The notes under the pieces were generated by a model. It saw only the letters and a list, made by a program, of their open reading frames with translations. It was not told where the DNA came from and searched no databases. Shown here piece by piece: positions 1 through 5,456 of a stretch of DNA of 5,950 nt. The position numbers and the translations under genes are program-made. Source of the stretch: Candidatus Zixiibacteriota bacterium (GTDB lineage Bacteria; Zixibacteria; MSB-5A5; SM1-73); assembly GCA_022866585.1 (NCBI GenBank), contig JALHUP010000390.1:1-5950 (forward strand), given 5' to 3'. The first letter of the stretch is position 1, and every line of letters begins with the position of its first letter.

Positions 1-1671
1 AAAAAGAGAAGATTCAGCCCCAAAAAAGCTGAAATGGATCAATTTGCCATTGACTCTTTATATCATGTGAATGGATTTCTGGATGCAGAGTGCAAAATTG
101 AAGGTGTGGAAGAAAAGAAGAATAAAGTTATGGTGATGGTGAGCATAAAGGAAGGGATTCAGACCAAACTCAGCCATATCTCCTCAAGCGGTGGATTGCC
201 TGAATTTGAGGAAAAAGTCAAAAAGGAGATAAAAATTTTAAAAACAGGCGATCCCTTCAATCAAGTCAAATTGAATGAGGTTGCCTTTAACATTAAAACC
301 GTCTACGCCAACAACGGTTACCCCTATGCTGATATTCGGTTGCTGGTAACAATGAGCGAAGATAAGACGGAAGCAGACTTAACCTTTAAAATAGATGAAG
401 ATAAAAAGGTCTATTTTGGCGAGGTATCTTATAAAGGCCTGAAACGGACCAAAGAAAATGTAGCAAAAAGGGAGTTGACTATAAAAAAAGGAGAGGTCTA
501 TTCCCGGGCAAAGATCATCGACAGTGAGCAGAGGCTTTTCTCCACCGGGCTTTTCAATTATGTCACTTTAGATGCTTTGGAGGCACAAGAAAAACCACAG
601 AATCCGGATTTCACTTTAAGGGCGGTGGAGAAAAAGCCCTCCTATATTGGAGTCAAAGCGGAGCTGGCTCAAAATCAGCAGGAATATCAGACGCTCGATT
701 TCACCGGGGAATGGGGAAACAGAAATTTAGCCGGAACCGCAAGAAAGATAGGGTTCTCCGCCTACTATGGCTACAAGATTCTTCCCAAAATAGAGAGGCT
801 TTCCAATCGGCTCACCATCGGGTATGTAGAACCCTGGTTTCTGGGGACTCGCACGGTTTTGAACCTCGACCTCTATTATGAGCCGGGAGTAAAAAGTGCC
901 GTGCAGAGGTATCGCATCGAGTCGTTTGGAGGAAATGTCAACTTCAGCCGGGAATATAAAAAGTATACCAAAATATGGCTCACTTATAGCTATCAGCAAG
1001 TAAATATCTACGATATACCTCCAGACACACTGGAGACCTATAAAAGGGAAAAGGGGATAAACGTCCGCCGCAAGATAATTCTTTCCGGAGAAAAAGATAC
1101 CCGGGATAATATCTTTATTCCTATAAAGGGTTCTTTCACTCAGGTCTCCACAGAATATGTAGGTGGATTTTTGGGAGGGGACAACAATTTCTTTAAGCTC
1201 CTCCTCTCCTGGTCCAGATATAATCTTTTAGGCAAACGAAATATCTTGAACGTCCTCGCCACTCGATTAAAATTCGGTTATGTGGAGGGACTTGGGCATA
1301 AGGATTATGTTCCCACATTCGATCGATTTTATATGGGCGGAGCGTCCACGGTCAGAGGTTATGTGGAAAATAGCATGGGTCCAAAGGATCAAAGCGGAAC
1401 CCAAACAGGTGGTAAAATTATGATGCTTGGGAATCTTGAATATCGCAGAGTTCTCTTGTGGAAATTCGGTTATACCATTTTTATAGATGCAGGAAATATC
1501 TGGTATAGCGTAAAAGATGTAAAAGGAAAAGATATAAAGTTGACCTCTGGCTTAGGCATTCAATTTTTCACCCCCGTGGGTCCCTTGAGATTAGATTATG
1601 GGAGACAGCTCCCCATCAAAAAAAGCCCCCAAACCGGAAGATTTCATCTGAGCATCCTGTATGCATTTTAA
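1..1671 (+). CDS. Omp85-family outer membrane assembly protein (BamA/TamA-like), 5'-truncated by window edge
   Basis: Proteins of this family sit in the outer membrane and insert beta-barrel proteins, using periplasmic POTRA domains and a 16-strand barrel. The fragment has 556 codons. The first codons (KKRRFSPKKAEMDQF) continue in frame with no stop and read like the end of a POTRA helix, so the ATG at 34 is not taken as the start. Numbering from base 1: a partial POTRA at about 1-52, a second at 55-134 (with the NNGYPYADI segment), a third at 137-212, then the barrel to 556. Family hallmarks are DTRDN at 366-370 followed by a P..G segment, VRGY at 451-454 (the conserved VRGF/Y loop-6 motif), FIDAGNIW near 494, GPLRLDYG, and a terminal beta-strand ending in aromatic F (SILYAF). 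Whether it is BamA (usually five POTRAs) or a TamA-type paralogue cannot be settled without the missing N-terminus. The family call is secure. Confidence 0.93.
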   Translation, partial: KKRRFSPKKAEMDQFAIDSLYHVNGFLDAECKIEGVEEKKNKVMVMVSIKEGIQTKLSHISSSGGLPEFEEKVKKEIKILKTGDPFNQVKLNEVAFNIKTVYANNGYPYADIRLLVTMSEDKTEADLTFKIDEDKKVYFGEVSYKGLKRTKENVAKRELTIKKGEVYSRAKIIDSEQRLFSTGLFNYVTLDALEAQEKPQNPDFTLRAVEKKPSYIGVKAELAQNQQEYQTLDFTGEWGNRNLAGTARKIGFSAYYGYKILPKIERLSNRLTIGYVEPWFLGTRTVLNLDLYYEPGVKSAVQRYRIESFGGNVNFSREYKKYTKIWLTYSYQQVNIYDIPPDTLETYKREKGINVRRKIILSGEKDTRDNIFIPIKGSFTQVSTEYVGGFLGGDNNFFKLLLSWSRYNLLGKRNILNVLATRLKFGYVEGLGHKDYVPTFDRFYMGGASTVRGYVENSMGPKDQSGTQTGGKIMMLGNLEYRRVLLWKFGYTIFIDAGNIWYSVKDVKGKDIKLTSGLGIQFFTPVGPLRLDYGRQLPIKKSPQTGRFHLSILYAF

Positions 1672-1681
1672 TTATTGGAGT

Positions 1682-1699
1682 GTTCGCCTTTAGGCGAAC
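1682..1699. repeat. Hairpin, 7-bp perfect stem (GTTCGCC/GGCGAAC), loop TTTA
   Basis: GTTCGCC at 1682-1688 pairs perfectly with GGCGAAC at 1693-1699. It begins 11 bases after the Omp85 stop codon. The bases after it (CTGTAAAAAC) have no T-run, and neither does the other strand, so it is not a textbook rho-independent terminator. It may still slow or end transcription, protect the 3' end of the mRNA, or be a copy of a dispersed palindromic repeat. Confidence 0.6.
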
Positions 1700-1734
1700 C
1701 TGTAAAAACTTAGTTGTGGATGTAAGACATGTAG

Positions 1735-1755
1735 GGACAGGGCTTGTCCCTGTCC
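1735..1755. repeat. Hairpin, 8-bp perfect stem (GGACAGGG/CCCTGTCC), loop CTTGT
   Basis: GGACAGGG at 1735-1742 pairs with CCCTGTCC at 1748-1755. No T-run follows, so it is not a classical terminator. It lies 29 bases upstream of the next start codon, so in a read-through transcript it would fold just before the ribosome binding site. From memory, palindromes of the form GTAGGGACAGGGCTTG... recur in intergenic DNA of many environmental bacteria; that makes a dispersed repeat likely, but I cannot confirm it here. Confidence 0.6.
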
Positions 1756-1783
1756 AAACTATCCATGTAAAAAGGGAAAAATC

Positions 1784-2524
1784 ATGCCACAACCGATAAT
1801 CGGAATCACCTGCTCGATGGAGTATGACGATAAAGCAAGAAAATATCCGACCCCCTACGCTTTCGACTATTTGAAAAGGAGCTATTATGAAGCGGTAGAA
1901 AGGTCTGGAGGCATCCCTTTAATTTTGCCCAATACAACAAAATTGAACCTGATAGATCAAATGCTAAAGGTAATAGATGGATTGGTCATAAGCGGAGGAA
2001 ATGATGTAGATCCCCATTTTTATAAGGAAAAAAAGAAGGCTAAGAATTTAAACTTGACCAAGGAGAGAGATCTTTTTGAGATAGCTTTAGTGAGAAAGAC
2101 AAGGAGAAGGAAGATTCCTCTCTTGGCTATATGTCGAGGTATGCAATTGGTGAATGTAGCTTTCGGCGGCACTCTTTATCAGGACTTTTCTTTTGAGAAA
2201 AAATTTCTTGATCATACCTTGGAAAGTTCTCTTCTTTATAATAAAAAGCACGCAGTGGTTATTCAAAAGAAGACTAAACTATTTTCTATAATTGGAAAGA
2301 AGAGGATAGATGTAAACACCAGCCATCACCAGATGGTTAAAAAAATAGCGCCCGGATTTATCTTGAGTGCTTGGTCTGAAAAAGACGAAGTCATCGAGGG
2401 AATCGAAACGAAGGATGACCATTATCTTATCTGTGTCCAATGGCATCCGGAGTTGATGAAAGATAAAAGCTCCAGGTTTTTGTTTGATTCCTTGATAAGG
2501 GCTTGTGAACAAACGAAAATCTGA
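1784..2524 (+). CDS. Gamma-glutamyl-gamma-aminobutyrate hydrolase family protein (PuuD-like, peptidase C26)
   Basis: A 246-residue cytoplasmic hydrolase of the class I glutamine-amidotransferase fold, of normal length for the family. The characterised relative PuuD frees GABA from gamma-glutamyl-GABA in putrescine breakdown; others cut different gamma-glutamyl amides. Visible signatures: N-terminal PIIGITCS; DGLVISGGNDVDP at 65-77, the family's oxyanion-region motif; LAICRGMQLVNVAFGGTLYQD with the nucleophile C117; the NTSHHQ segment at 178-183; and VQWHPE with H221 and E223 completing the Cys-His-Glu triad. All catalytic residues are present. The start is supported by AAGGGA at 1772-1777, six bases before the ATG. 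No polyamine genes are nearby, so the substrate is open. The next recognisable enzyme is an LD-carboxypeptidase, which suggests but does not prove a role with murein-derived or other gamma-glutamyl peptides. Confidence 0.9.
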   Translation: MPQPIIGITCSMEYDDKARKYPTPYAFDYLKRSYYEAVERSGGIPLILPNTTKLNLIDQMLKVIDGLVISGGNDVDPHFYKEKKKAKNLNLTKERDLFEIALVRKTRRRKIPLLAICRGMQLVNVAFGGTLYQDFSFEKKFLDHTLESSLLYNKKHAVVIQKKTKLFSIIGKKRIDVNTSHHQMVKKIAPGFILSAWSEKDEVIEGIETKDDHYLICVQWHPELMKDKSSRFLFDSLIRACEQTKI

Positions 2525-2548
2525 GATAGAAAGCGAAAATTCTCTACT

Positions 2549-2704
2549 ATGTCTTACTTCAAGGAGGTAAATATTGTTGAAGCTTTTCTTTCTCATTACC
2601 TGGTCGAAGGAAGATTTCCAGAGGGAAAGGCTTTTTTTATAATTGAGTATGTTAGGCGAGATTTTGCTCGGTGGTTTAATTCTCTCAAATATGAAAGGAG
2701 GTAA
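2549..2704 (+). CDS. Possible small protein, 51 aa, unrecognised (uncertain)
   Basis: An open frame from ATG 2549 to TAA 2702-2704 gives 51 residues rich in aromatic and charged residues (for example FFIIEYVRRDFARWF near the C-terminus). Its stop codon falls within the Shine-Dalgarno of the next gene, an arrangement that would fit translational coupling. No good ribosome binding site precedes the ATG. The strong AAGGAGGT at 2561-2568 lies inside this frame and instead points to starts at 2573-2577. In this frame the only candidate there is the rare ATT at 2573. TTG at 2574 or 2577 opens a different frame of 21-22 codons ending at TAA 2640-2642. I recognise no family. An open frame of this length could occur by chance. 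Confidence 0.25.
   Translation: MSYFKEVNIVEAFLSHYLVEGRFPEGKAFFIIEYVRRDFARWFNSLKYERR
2561..2568 (+). promoter_or_regulatory. Strong Shine-Dalgarno (AAGGAGGT) without a recognised gene
   Basis: AAGGAGGT is a near-perfect anti-16S match, 144 bases before the next solid gene start. The best spaced start is TTG 2577 (8-base gap), which gives a peptide of about 21 residues (read KLFFLITWSKEDFQRE after the start) ending at 2642. This could be a short leader peptide, the start of a degraded gene, or a rare ATT-initiated version of the 51-codon frame. Confidence 0.45.
2694..2702 (+). promoter_or_regulatory. Ribosome binding site for the membrane protein gene
   Basis: AAAGGAGGT ends 9 bases before ATG 2712 and fixes that start. 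It overlaps the TAA of the possible 51-codon ORF, and an in-frame TAA (2709-2711) directly abuts the ATG. Translation arriving from upstream would therefore stop right at this site. Confidence 0.75.
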
Positions 2705-2711
2705 GGAATAA

Positions 2712-3182
2712 ATGGAAGAATTATTGAATTTACATGTTTCCATAGCAGAGATTATTTTGATTATTACTTTGTTCGTTTTAATTTGGCAAACTTGGCTCTT
2801 AAGAAAAACCATTAAAAGTAATACTTTTCAAAGCATTTATGATAGATATTTTGATGTCGACAGAATTCTTATTGACTATCCTGAATTCCAAAAATATGTA
2901 ACCCGAGAAGAAGTTTATGAAAAAATTAAGGATTCCAGTGTCGAAAAATTGAGAGAAAAGTCCTTCATAGAATTAGTGTTAGACCTCTGCGAGCTGATAT
3001 ACTATCAAAAAAAGATGGGTACATATCCGGCAGAGATAACTTACATCGACAGAGTCTTAACAAACCCACACATTAAGGAATACTGGAAATCCGTTCGTGG
3101 AACCTATAAATCTGATTTCGTAAAGTATGTAGAAAAATGTTTGTCTGAACAGGAGCAGAGAAGTGAAAATAAAACCAAGTAG
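2712..3182 (+). CDS. Single-pass membrane protein of unknown function
   Basis: A protein of 156 residues with a short N-terminal lead and one hydrophobic helix at about 10-29 (IAEIILIITLFVLIWQTWLL). A basic patch (RKTIKS) follows, then an all-helical, charged domain to the end. By the positive-inside rule the large domain should be cytoplasmic. The stretch after the helix (SNTFQSIYDRYFDVDRILIDYPEFQKYV, then a hydrophobic FIELVLDLCELIYY helix and an EYWKSVRGTY segment) reminds me of a widespread uncharacterised family in which a QT..L-type membrane anchor is followed by a 'dhR..i..PE.r.y' motif; I know no function for it. Its last 20 bases overlap the LD-carboxypeptidase start, so the two are almost certainly co-transcribed and translationally coupled. 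It may anchor or regulate that enzyme, which is inference from position only. Confidence 0.8.
   Translation: MEELLNLHVSIAEIILIITLFVLIWQTWLLRKTIKSNTFQSIYDRYFDVDRILIDYPEFQKYVTREEVYEKIKDSSVEKLREKSFIELVLDLCELIYYQKKMGTYPAEITYIDRVLTNPHIKEYWKSVRGTYKSDFVKYVEKCLSEQEQRSENKTK
3151..3155 (+). promoter_or_regulatory. Ribosome binding site deciding a GTG start
   Basis: AGGAG lies inside the 3' end of the membrane protein gene, 7 bases before GTG 3163. It supports this GTG as the start, which places the conserved GIVSPA strand at residues 15-20, as expected for the S66 family. Confidence 0.65.
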
Positions 3183-4095
3183 ACTAAAGAAGGGTGAAAC
3201 AATAGGAATAGTCTCACCAGCTAGGTGGATGAAGGAGCATGAACTCTATAAGGCGGCTTCTGTCTTTGAACAGATGGGTTTTCGATTAAAGATCGCCTCC
3301 CAAAACTTTCTAAAGCAAAATCAGTTTGCTGGTAACGACGATGAAAGAGTTAAGGTAATTGAAGAAATGTTTGAGGACCGTGAAGTAAACGCTATTATAT
3401 GTGCAAAGGGCGGATATGGTTCATTAAGAATAGTTGACATGCTAAATTATGATTTAATAGCAAGGAATCCCAAAATCTTTATCGGATATAGTGATATTGA
3501 TGCGATTTTAATTAGCATTTATGAAATGACGGGTTTAGTGACTTTTCATGGTCCTATGCTTTATAGTTTCATAGGCGAAGTTGACCCATTCAACATAACA
3601 TACTTGCAACATTCAATTTGCAATCCTGAGCCGTATAAAGCGGAGTTTTCGAAAACCTCTCAGGTAAAGGTGCTGAGGGCTGGAATCGCCGAAGGAGAGT
3701 TATTTGGTGGGAATCTTAGTATATTAGTCAATTTAATCGGAACAGCACATGATTTTGACACCTCTGGGAAAATTCTTTTCATAGAGGATATAGATGAATA
3801 CCTTTACAGTTTGGACAGAATGCTACTTCACCTAAGAAGAGCCAGTAAATTAGACAAGTTAGCAGCGCTTATCGTTGGTGAAATGGTGAATATCAAAGAT
3901 AACGATATTCCATTTGGAAAGGATGTCAATGAGATAATTCTAGATATATGTCGGGAGACAGACTTTCCAATTATTACGAATTTCCCATGCGGTCATGGAA
4001 AACACCAGCTTACTATTCCGATTTCGATAAAAGCTAGACTTGAATGCAATGAACGTGGTGTCATTTTATCCCTTTTGGAATCACCCATATTGTGA
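3163..4095 (+). CDS. LD-carboxypeptidase family protein (peptidase S66, LdcA/MccF-like)
   Basis: A serine peptidase of 310 residues, the usual family length, with no signal peptide, so it should be cytoplasmic. LdcA members trim the terminal D-Ala from murein tetrapeptides by cutting an L,D bond during cell-wall recycling. MccF members destroy microcin C-type peptide-nucleotides. Seen here: GIVSPA at 15-20; CAKGGYGSLR at 80-89 and IGYSDI at 107-112, holding the nucleophile S110; FHGPM at 128-132; GGNLSIL at 182-188; FIEDIDE with the catalytic Glu at E208; and PCGHGKHQLTIPI with H278. The Ser-Glu-His triad is complete, so activity is expected. The gene starts with GTG inside the preceding membrane protein gene (20-base overlap). 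The sequence alone does not separate a recycling enzyme from an MccF-type immunity enzyme. The partner membrane protein and the C26 hydrolase upstream are compatible with either. Confidence 0.92.
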   Translation: MKIKPSRLKKGETIGIVSPARWMKEHELYKAASVFEQMGFRLKIASQNFLKQNQFAGNDDERVKVIEEMFEDREVNAIICAKGGYGSLRIVDMLNYDLIARNPKIFIGYSDIDAILISIYEMTGLVTFHGPMLYSFIGEVDPFNITYLQHSICNPEPYKAEFSKTSQVKVLRAGIAEGELFGGNLSILVNLIGTAHDFDTSGKILFIEDIDEYLYSLDRMLLHLRRASKLDKLAALIVGEMVNIKDNDIPFGKDVNEIILDICRETDFPIITNFPCGHGKHQLTIPISIKARLECNERGVILSLLESPIL

Positions 4096-4108
4096 AACAA
4101 TTGTTTCA
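4093..4108. repeat. Perfect 16-bp palindrome overlapping the S66 stop codon
   Basis: TGAAACAATTGTTTCA is perfectly self-complementary. Its first three bases are the TGA stop of the LD-carboxypeptidase gene. As RNA it could form a 6-bp stem with an AATT loop, but an A-run rather than a T-run follows, so it is a poor terminator. As DNA it could be a dimeric protein site. It could also be chance in AT-rich sequence. Confidence 0.4.
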
Positions 4109-4290
4109 AAAAAGATTCAATACAGTTGGAAAGGCGAAACGCCGGGTGAAACACTACCGAACCTTTTTTAAGAAGCATGTGCCCTTACGGCACTTATTCA
4201 AATTTTTTGCTTCCGAAACTTCTTTTTAGGCTGAAACCATGTATGAATGAAAAACAGAGGTTGGAAAAAGTCAATTTTTACATTCGCTTT

Positions 4291-4314
4291 AGGGTGGATG
4301 TTAGCATCCACCCT
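4291..4314. repeat. Hairpin, 10-bp perfect stem (AGGGTGGATG/CATCCACCCT), loop TTAG
   Basis: The two arms at 4291-4300 and 4305-4314 are exact reverse complements around a four-base loop. GCCTAAAAG follows, with no T-run on either strand. It is therefore a strong hairpin that is not a classical terminator, and more likely a copy of an intergenic palindromic repeat or an mRNA-end stabiliser. Confidence 0.6.
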
Positions 4315-4342
4315 GCCTAAAAGTGTCCCATCTCTTCCTGAG

Positions 4343-4371
4343 GTGTCAGAACCCTGTTCTGACACATTTTT
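4343..4371 (+). terminator. Candidate rho-independent terminator (10-bp stem plus T-run)
   Basis: GTGTCAGAAC (4343-4352) and GTTCTGACAC (4356-4365) form a perfect 10-bp stem with a three-base CCT loop. An A and five Ts (4367-4371) follow. It lies about 250 bases beyond the LD-carboxypeptidase stop and could end that operon. The distance, and the presence of other hairpins without T-runs nearby, leave open that it is one more palindromic repeat with a chance T-run. Confidence 0.5.
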
Positions 4372-4515
4372 ATGAATTGTAGCGTGAGAATTTATCCCTG
4401 ACCTATCCGCTTAATCTGTTGCATCCGTTGACACTTCTCTCCACCAGATACCAAAATCACTCGAACTTTGGGGGTGATAGAGATAGGGTGCCGGTTAGTG
4501 GGAGAGGTTGTTATT

Positions 4516-4576
4516 CCCTCTCCCCTTGGGGGAGATTGAACGAAGTGAAATGCATAGCAGGGTTAGGGTGAGGGGG
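4516..4576. repeat. CCCTCTCCCC...GGGTTAGGGTGAGGGGG dispersed-type element
   Basis: CTCCCC at 4520-4525 and GGGGAG at 4529-4534 form a compact hairpin, and GGGTTAGGGTGAGGGGG occupies 4560-4576. Both parts match, from memory, an intergenic repeat seen in many bacteria in which the hairpin runs straight into GGGTTAGGGTGAGGGGG. Here the halves are separated by about 24 bases (4536-4559). The 5' arm can alternatively pair with GGGAGAGG at 4500-4507. No coding content. Confidence 0.5.
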
Positions 4577-4596
4577 AATTAAGTTCTGAAGGAGTT

Positions 4597-4610
4597 AAGG
4601 CGTAAGCCTT
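4597..4610. repeat. Small hairpin AAGGC/GCCTT with GTAA tetraloop
   Basis: A 5-bp stem (4597-4601 with 4606-4610) closes on GTAA, a stable GNRA-type RNA tetraloop. Outer GGAG (4591-4594) can pair with CTCC (4616-4619) across an asymmetric internal loop. No recognised RNA family. Confidence 0.4.
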
Positions 4611-4630
4611 TTATGCTCCTATCAAGTGTT

Positions 4631-4652
4631 GTTAGGGGGTTCCCTAACCCCC
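4631..4652. repeat. Two mutually exclusive hairpins in one 22-base segment
   Basis: GTTAGGG (4631-4637) pairs with CCCTAAC (4642-4648) around GGTT. Alternatively GGGGGTT (4635-4641) pairs with AACCCCC (4646-4652) around CCCT. Both are 7-bp perfect stems sharing bases, so only one can form at a time. CCCTAACCC (4642-4650) is also an exact complement of GGGTTAGGG at 4560-4568. Confidence 0.5.
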
Positions 4653-4740
4653 GACCACCCTACAACAAGCTCACCGCCCGGAACAGGGTTGAGAGGTAAA
4701 GGCAAAAGGAAAAAATGAAAAAAATTTTTAAAAAATACCC

Positions 4741-4776
4741 TCAGATACCTCAGAACCGTCAGAAACATCAGAAACA
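4741..4776. repeat. 9-base tandem repeat, four copies (TCAGAAACN-like)
   Basis: Four consecutive 9-base units all begin with TCAGA: TCAGATACC, TCAGAACCG, TCAGAAACA, TCAGAAACA. A fifth degenerate unit (CCAGTCGTC) may follow. The array ends about 30 bases before the thiE start, so it would lie in its 5' leader if the promoter is upstream. Confidence 0.65.
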
Positions 4777-4807
4777 CCAGTCGTCATCTTGTAAATTGGG
4801 ATAGTAT

Positions 4808-5449
4808 ATGAATAAAAAGCAGAAGCTGGCAAGAGTCAATCTATACCTCATAGCGGATAAGAAAATCTGTGGAGATAAAAGAATAGAAGATGTAGTCATC
4901 CAAGCCATCGAGGGCGGGGCACAAATGATTCAATATAGAGATAAGGAGTCCAGTGACAGGGAATTTCTTGAAACGGCATCCATACTTCAAACCATCTGCG
5001 AAAATAGAAAAATACCATTTATCGTCAATGATAGGGTAGACATTGCCGCTTATCTAAAAGCAGACGGAATCCATTTGGGTCAAGATGATCTCCCTCCAAG
5101 AATTGCCCGCAAGATTTTAGGTCAAAGCAAAATAATCGGAGTATCTGCGGAAAACATAGACCAAGCCAAAGAGGCAGAAAAACATGGTGCGGATTATGTG
5201 GGCATCGGTCCAATATTCGATACCCTTACAAAAAAGATAGAAAAATCTGTCGGCTTAGAGATCATAAAACAAGCAAAAAAATATTTGAAAATCCCATTCT
5301 TCCCCATTGGCGGAATCAATTTGGAAAATATAGATCAAATTGTCCACGCTGGTTCGATAAGAATTGCCGTGGGCTCCGCAGTGATTTCTGCAAATGATGT
5401 CAAGACTGCTACCCGGAATCTTTTAGAGAAAATCCAGCATCTGAGCTAA
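4808..5449 (+). CDS. thiE: Thiamine-phosphate synthase
   Basis: ThiE joins the pyrimidine HMP-PP to the carboxylated thiazole phosphate to make thiamine phosphate, in the cytoplasm. The protein has 213 residues, a typical (beta/alpha)8 TPS length. Motifs in order: LYLIAD at 12-17; IQYRDKE at 41-47 with the pyrophosphate-contacting Q42, R44 and K46 (family usually QLREK); FIVNDRVDIA at 71-80 with N74 and metal ligand D75; GIHLGQDDLP at 87-96 with D94; GVSAEN with S113; GADYVGIGPIFDTLTKK at 127-143, where T139, T141 and K142 match the usual PTPTK; and PIGGIN with G169. All key positions are kept. Only a weak ribosome site (TTGGGA) precedes the ATG, but the start sits correctly before the first strand. 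No other thi gene is in the window and no TPP riboswitch is seen upstream. It appears to be transcribed on its own. Confidence 0.95.
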   Translation: MNKKQKLARVNLYLIADKKICGDKRIEDVVIQAIEGGAQMIQYRDKESSDREFLETASILQTICENRKIPFIVNDRVDIAAYLKADGIHLGQDDLPPRIARKILGQSKIIGVSAENIDQAKEAEKHGADYVGIGPIFDTLTKKIEKSVGLEIIKQAKKYLKIPFFPIGGINLENIDQIVHAGSIRIAVGSAVISANDVKTATRNLLEKIQHLS

Positions 5450-5456
5450 TTCAAAA

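Larger units (their letters stand above)
4096..4807. other. 712-base gene-free spacer, hairpin- and repeat-rich
   Basis: No reading frame with a plausible start, length and ribosome site was found on either strand; the short frame crossing its left edge on the minus strand is a shadow of the S66 gene. The spacer carries a series of inverted repeats: GTGCC/GGCAC at 4179-4193 (5 bp), the 10-bp hairpins at 4291-4314 and 4343-4365, a C/G-rich element at 4516-4576, a GTAA-loop hairpin at 4597-4610 and overlapping hairpins at 4631-4652. A 9-base tandem repeat lies at 4741-4776. An A/T-rich tract (about 4706-4738) lies 70-100 bases before thiE and could contain its promoter, though no clean -35/-10 pair stands out. 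I see no tRNA, TPP riboswitch, IS ends or att site. Confidence 0.7.

Noticed and set aside
34..36. ATG 34 as the start of the Omp85 gene
   Set aside because: The frame is open to base 1, the upstream codons fit a POTRA helix, no ribosome site precedes the ATG, and starting here would leave no signal peptide and half a POTRA domain.
727..999. 90-codon open frame on the minus strand inside the Omp85 gene
   Set aside because: It lies wholly within the conserved barrel-coding region, has no family features, and is a shadow of the real gene.
2279..2812. 177-codon minus-strand open frame
   Set aside because: It overlaps the C-terminal third of the C26 hydrolase, including its catalytic HPE, and the start of the membrane protein gene. 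The translation shows no recognisable motif and its start lies inside the + strand transmembrane segment, so it is best read as a shadow of the + strand genes.
3993..4178. 61-codon minus-strand frame at the end of the S66 gene
   Set aside because: It covers the catalytic His region of the S66 gene in antisense and shows no good ribosome site or family match.
4428..4457. TTGACA with a CAAAAT 18 bases later as a promoter for thiE
   Set aside because: The -10 is a weak match and the implied leader would be over 340 bases through many hairpins; possible but not supported enough to list.
4580..4807. TPP riboswitch upstream of thiE
   Set aside because: The conserved CUGAGA and ACCUGAUC-type core elements of the THI box are absent on the + strand in this leader.
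4093..4820. CRISPR array or tRNA in the repeat-rich spacer
   Set aside because: The inverted repeats differ from each other and are not evenly spaced direct repeats. The only direct tandem repeat has a 9-base unit without spacers. No tRNA T-loop or acceptor pairing was found.
5025..5213. 62-codon minus-strand frame inside thiE
   Set aside because: It is antisense to conserved thiE motifs; a shadow.
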